Part shown: in pieces, positions 61,308-64,000 of the stretch
Position numbering within the stretch: the first letter of the stretch is position 1
Layout: each line of letters opens with the position of its first letter
Source: Enterococcus sp. 9D6_DIV0238
GTDB lineage: Bacteria; Bacillota; Bacilli; Lactobacillales; Enterococcaceae
Direction of reading: 5' to 3'
DNA length: 64,000 nucleotides
Assembly (NCBI RefSeq): GCF_002174455.2
Contig: NZ_CP147246.1
Span: 248,001-312,000, forward strand
The notes under the pieces: model-generated
Databases searched by the model: none
What the model was told of the DNA's origin: nothing
The model's input: the letters and a program-made list of their open reading frames with translations, nothing else
Translations under genes and position numbers: made by a program

Positions 61308-62150
61308 CTAGTCTGTATAATACATGATGGCAAAAGCACCTTTACCTGTATGTGTCGCGATAACAGGGTTAGTATGCAGCACAGGAATATCCATATCAGG
61401 GAACAAAGCTTGTAAACCTTCTTTGAACCCATTCGCTAACTCTAAACCATCAGCATGTGAAATACCAATTTGGCGTACATTGGATAATTGACTTAATTCA
61501 TTTTTAAGTTCATCAAACCATTTGTTGAAGGTTTTTATTCCTCGACCTTTAGCCACTGGAATCAATTCTGTATGTTCAAAGTCCATGACCACTTTCATAT
61601 TGAAAATATTCGACAAAAGCCCTGTTGCCCGACTGATACGACCACCTTTAACCAAGTTATCTAATGTAGAAATGCCGATAAATAGTTTGGTATTTTCTTT
61701 GACATGATTGATCTCAGCTAATATCTCAGGAAGGCTTGCGCCATTTTTAGCAAGTTTTGCAGCTTGGATCACTTGGAATGACAAGCCTTGATCGGTAAAA
61801 TCACTATCGATAACTGTCACTTTACTGGTACTTAGATTGCTGGCTTGTCGCGCAGCTTCAACTGTACCACTTAGTCCTTTAGTCATGTGTATGGAAATTA
61901 TTTCACTGCCGTCAGCCCCTAGACGATCATAAAGCTCAACAAATTCACCAATTGGCGGTTGGCTTGTTTTAGGCAAAGATTTAGCTGAAGCCATCAGTTC
62001 CATGAAGTGTTCACCTTCCAAATGATCATCATCAGCGTATACAACACCATCGATCATTACAGATAAAGGCATCATTTGAATGTCTAGTTCATCTCGTACA
62101 CTTTTCAACATCGTACAAGAAGAATCCGTCACAACTTTAACATTTGTCAT
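61308..62150 (-). CDS. DegV family fatty-acid-binding protein (second copy)
   Basis: A 280-residue DegV protein: VVTDSSCTML at the N-terminus, TSQPPIGEFVELYD, HMTKGLSGTVEAARQAS and NPVIATHTGKGAFAIMYY at the end. Fatty-acid carrier for phosphorylation by FakA is the family role. It is diverged from the DegV protein at 3121. It is transcribed divergently from the hemolysin III family gene, with a nested hairpin between. Confidence 0.92.
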   Translation of the reverse strand: MTNVKVVTDSSCTMLKSVRDELDIQMMPLSVMIDGVVYADDDHLEGEHFMELMASAKSLPKTSQPPIGEFVELYDRLGADGSEIISIHMTKGLSGTVEAARQASNLSTSKVTVIDSDFTDQGLSFQVIQAAKLAKNGASLPEILAEINHVKENTKLFIGISTLDNLVKGGRISRATGLLSNIFNMKVVMDFEHTELIPVAKGRGIKTFNKWFDELKNELSQLSNVRQIGISHADGLELANGFKEGLQALFPDMDIPVLHTNPVIATHTGKGAFAIMYYTD

Positions 62151-62192
62151 AATTTTATCACTCTTCCTTTAAAAACAACCCCAATTCGTGGT

Positions 62193-62249
62193 AAAATACT
62201 TTTGAGGCTTGAATGTCTGTTTATAGTATAACAGACAAAGAAGTATTTT
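62193..62249. promoter_or_regulatory. Nested inverted repeats between degV and hlyIII-family genes
   Basis: Outer arms AAAATACTT (62193-62201) / AAGTATTTT (62241-62249); inner arms GTCTGTT (62215-62221) / AACAGAC (62230-62236). Both are perfect. Located over the divergent promoters. Confidence 0.5.
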
Positions 62250-62280
62250 TCACCAAATTAAAATGAAGGAAGTTGATTTC

Positions 62281-62934
62281 TTGGAAAAAGCAAAATTCTC
62301 CAGAAAATACATGATTTTAAATGAAGTCCTCAACGCAGTGACTCATGGCATCGGTGCCGGCTTAAGTATTGCTGGACTTGTGATTTTACTCGTCAAAGGG
62401 GCACGTCTTGGCTCCGCAGTTCATGTTGTCTCCTATGCAATCTATGGATCAACTTTGATTTTATTGTTCCTGTCATCGACATTGTTCCATAGTCTAATTT
62501 TTACGCGAGCAAAAAAAGTCTTTCAGGTTTTCGATCATAGCTCGATTTTCTTACTGATCGCAGGTAGTTATACCCCCTTTTGCTTATTAAGCGTCAAAGG
62601 TTGGCTGGGCTGGTTATTGTTCGTACTGATTTGGTTGATGGCAATCAGCGGTGTCGTTTATAAGTCTCTTACACTACACAAGCAAGAGACCGTCAAAAAT
62701 ATTTCTACAGTGATTTATATTATCATGGGTTGGCTTTGTTTAACCGCAGCTAAACCACTATATGATTCTTTAGGATTCACAGGAACTGCATTATTGGTTG
62801 CCGGCGGTGTTTCATATACGCTAGGAGCAGCATTTTATAGTTTAAAGAGTGTACGATTTATGCATGTTGTTTGGCATCTGTTCGTTATGTTGGGTGCTGG
62901 CTTTATGTTTTTCTCTATTCTATTCTTCACTTAA
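62281..62934 (+). CDS. Hemolysin III family membrane protein (YqfA/PAQR-like)
   Basis: About 217 residues with seven hydrophobic segments. N-terminal NEVLNAVTHGIGAG, FHSLIFTRAKKVFQVFDHSSIFLLIAGSYTPF and a final HVVWHLFVMLGAG carry the Asp/His ligands of the PAQR fold. Despite the name, haemolysis is not established for most members. ATG 62263 lies before AAGGAAG; TTG 62281 has 8-base spacing from it, so I chose TTG. Confidence 0.9.
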   Translation: MEKAKFSRKYMILNEVLNAVTHGIGAGLSIAGLVILLVKGARLGSAVHVVSYAIYGSTLILLFLSSTLFHSLIFTRAKKVFQVFDHSSIFLLIAGSYTPFCLLSVKGWLGWLLFVLIWLMAISGVVYKSLTLHKQETVKNISTVIYIIMGWLCLTAAKPLYDSLGFTGTALLVAGGVSYTLGAAFYSLKSVRFMHVVWHLFVMLGAGFMFFSILFFT

Positions 62935-62970
62935 AAATCATGTACAGCTTATCTTTTTACGTCACGAATC

Positions 62971-63011
62971 AAAAAAGTTCTTCTTTTATAAAAAAAGAAG
63001 AACTTTTTTTG
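62971..63011 (+). terminator. Terminator after hemolysin III family gene
   Basis: AAAAAAGTTCTTCTTTT pairs with AAAAGAAGAACTTTTTT around a short A/T loop. Confidence 0.93.
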
Positions 63012-63021
63012 CATTTATCTC

Positions 63022-63050
63022 TTTACAAACCGAACAAACATTCGTATAAT
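63022..63050 (+). promoter_or_regulatory. Promoter of the 66-residue membrane protein gene
   Basis: TTTACA (63022-63027), exactly 17-base spacer, TATAAT (63045-63050). The -10 is consensus; the -35 has one mismatch. Confidence 0.87.
63031..63044. promoter_or_regulatory. LexA-type SOS box 1
   Basis: CGAACAAACATTCG: one mismatch to CGAACnnnnGTTyG, lying wholly inside the promoter spacer, where repressor would exclude RNA polymerase. Confidence 0.75.
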
Positions 63051-63057
63051 AACTATA

Positions 63058-63071
63058 CAAACATTTGTTCG
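63058..63071. promoter_or_regulatory. LexA-type SOS box 2
   Basis: Minus strand CGAACAAATGTTTG fits CGAACnnnnGTTyG fully. It is centred 27 bases from box 1, just downstream of the start point. Confidence 0.85.
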
Positions 63072-63096
63072 ACAAAAAATTATGAGGTGATTAAGA

Positions 63097-63297
63097 ATGA
63101 AAGCTATTCGTCGTGGCGGGTTATTATTTGTTGTATTGATTATTGGTATTTTCTTAGGAACATTAGGGTTGCGTTTAGCTTTACTTATCGTTAGCCCTCT
63201 CTTTATTATATGGTTTATGTTATGGGATGAGAAAAGATATATTCATACTCGAAAAAAAAGTGAACATCAACGGTATGTCTATCGGAAGTATCCATAA
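63097..63297 (+). CDS. Small membrane protein, predicted SOS-induced
   Basis: A 66-residue protein: basic start (MKAIRRGG), two hydrophobic segments (about 8-25 and 27-43) joined at Arg26, then a charged tail 44-66 rich in Lys, Arg, His and Tyr. I recognise no family. It has a good GAGGTGA ribosome site, its own promoter and its own terminator, so it is a monocistronic gene. Two LexA-type boxes bracket the -10. Damage-induced small membrane proteins in other bacteria often block division (YneA, SidA), so a checkpoint or membrane role is possible, but this is inference. Confidence 0.78.
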   Translation: MKAIRRGGLLFVVLIIGIFLGTLGLRLALLIVSPLFIIWFMLWDEKRYIHTRKKSEHQRYVYRKYP

Positions 63298-63327
63298 AAG
63301 TAGTACGATTCGTTGTGTTTATAACTA

Positions 63328-63378
63328 AAAAAGATGTTGAAGTAGACCACCTTTACGGTCCCCCTTCAACATCTTTTT
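63328..63378. terminator. Bidirectional terminator before apt
   Basis: AAAAAGATGTTGAAG (63328-63342) pairs with CTTCAACATCTTTTT (63364-63378), with inner GACC/GGTC. Confidence 0.93.
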
Positions 63379-63384
63379 GTTTTA

Positions 63385-63897
63385 TCAATACTCCATCAAT
63401 GTAACAATTTCATAGTCACTGATTTTATCTCGTCCATGAAGATCCATTAGCTCGATCAAGAAGGCACAGCCAACAACGATTCCACCCAAAGATTCGATCA
63501 ATTCAACAGTTGCTTTGATCGTTCCGCCAGTTGCTAGTAAATCATCGCAAATCAAAACACGTTGTCCAGGCTGGATCGCATCTTTATGAAGCGTCAATGT
63601 ATCTGTTCCGTATTCTAAATCATAAGTAACTTCGATTGTTTCGCGTGGCAATTTACCTTTTTTACGAACTGGAGCAAATCCTACACCTAATTCATAGGCG
63701 ACTGGACAGCCTACGATAAAGCCTCTAGCTTCTGGTCCTACGACCATGTCTATTCTTTTTTCTTTTGCATAATCAACGATTTGCTTTGTTGCTTCACGAT
63801 ACGCATCTCCATTTGCCATCAATGGTGAGATATCTCTGAAAACGATGCCTTTTTCAGGGTAATCGGGAATACTAGCAATATAATCTTTCAAATTCAT
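63385..63897 (-). CDS. apt: Adenine phosphoribosyltransferase
   Basis: A 170-residue purine salvage enzyme making AMP from adenine and PRPP. N-terminal [22 protein letters not shown] and PRPP-binding [22 protein letters not shown] near residue 120 are complete. It follows recJ on the minus strand with 2 bases between; the recJ-apt order is common in Firmicutes. Confidence 0.96.
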   Translation of the reverse strand: MNLKDYIASIPDYPEKGIVFRDISPLMANGDAYREATKQIVDYAKEKRIDMVVGPEARGFIVGCPVAYELGVGFAPVRKKGKLPRETIEVTYDLEYGTDTLTLHKDAIQPGQRVLICDDLLATGGTIKATVELIESLGGIVVGCAFLIELMDLHGRDKISDYEIVTLMEY

Positions 63898-63899
63898 TT

Positions 63900-64000
63900 T
63901 TATACTTCCTCCTCATTCCACAGCCATTGTTGTAATGTCTCACGATCGCTGTATAACAAAAATTCTTCTGTTTTGATTCGTTTTAAGCGAGTTTGATAAA
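63900..64000 (-). CDS. recJ: Single-strand DNA exonuclease RecJ, C-terminal end
   Basis: The frame open to the window edge encodes about 33 residues ending [20 protein letters not shown]. The position directly before apt and the composition fit the extreme C-terminus of RecJ in enterococci. No catalytic motif is within the window, so the call rests mainly on gene order. Confidence 0.6.
   Translation of the reverse strand, partial: YQTRLKRIKTEEFLLYSDRETLQQWLWNEEEV

Overview
The window is a stretch of conserved chromosome from a low-G+C Firmicute, almost certainly an Enterococcus related to but distinct from E. faecalis. The evidence is the close match of the NADH peroxidase, NADH oxidase, PerR and CorA-remnant proteins to their E. 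faecalis counterparts as I know them, the AGGAGG-type ribosome binding sites with frequent TTG/GTG starts, and a gene order (aroA-aroK-pheA-LCP, thyA-folA, lexA-tkt, pflB-pflA, parE-parC, topA-trmFO-xerC-hslV-hslU-codY) typical of enterococci and, for the last block, also of Bacillus. The species call is inference. I see no phage, insertion sequence, tRNA, rRNA or CRISPR array.

Layout. 1-1803: end of the shikimate/aromatic operon. 1918-5333: LCP wall-polymer ligase, a DegV protein and three small unknown genes. 5360-10859: Na+/H+ antiporter, ABC-F ATPase, thymidylate synthase and dihydrofolate reductase. 10903-14105: lexA with its SOS operator, a DUF896 protein and transketolase. 14536-17626: small LysM glucosaminidase, ispH and cysK. 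17817-21025: perR-ridA, NADH oxidase and a YczE-type membrane protein. 21459-28163: a 2234-residue surface adhesin with twenty 90-residue repeats. 28390-30873: metA and NADH peroxidase. 31124-31538: a decayed corA whose promoter and structured leader survive. 31789-39188: cardiolipin synthase, UPF0316 protein, an unknown gene, ppaC, pflA and pflB. 39474-45321: parC, parE, a CoA-binding protein and plsY. 45371-61036 is a long minus-strand block: LacX-type epimerase, codY, hslUV, xerC, trmFO, topA, dprA, rnhB, rbgA, signal peptidase, S41 protease, YozE, msrA, YpmS-like and YpmR-like genes. 61308-64000: second DegV, hemolysin III family protein, a 66-residue membrane protein, apt and the end of recJ.

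How the genes work together. A redox group is visible: the peroxide sensor PerR has all five metal ligands, NADH oxidase removes O2 and NADH peroxidase removes H2O2, and both flavoprotein genes have palindromic operator-like sequence upstream. PflB/PflA serve the anaerobic side of pyruvate metabolism. LexA, encoded here, probably controls a target at the far end of the window: the small membrane protein gene at 63097 has a consensus promoter (TTTACA-17-TATAAT) with one LexA-type box in the spacer and another just downstream of the -10. This is the strongest candidate for something undescribed. The adhesin is the main variable, niche-specific element and carries an unusual LPNNG sorting motif.
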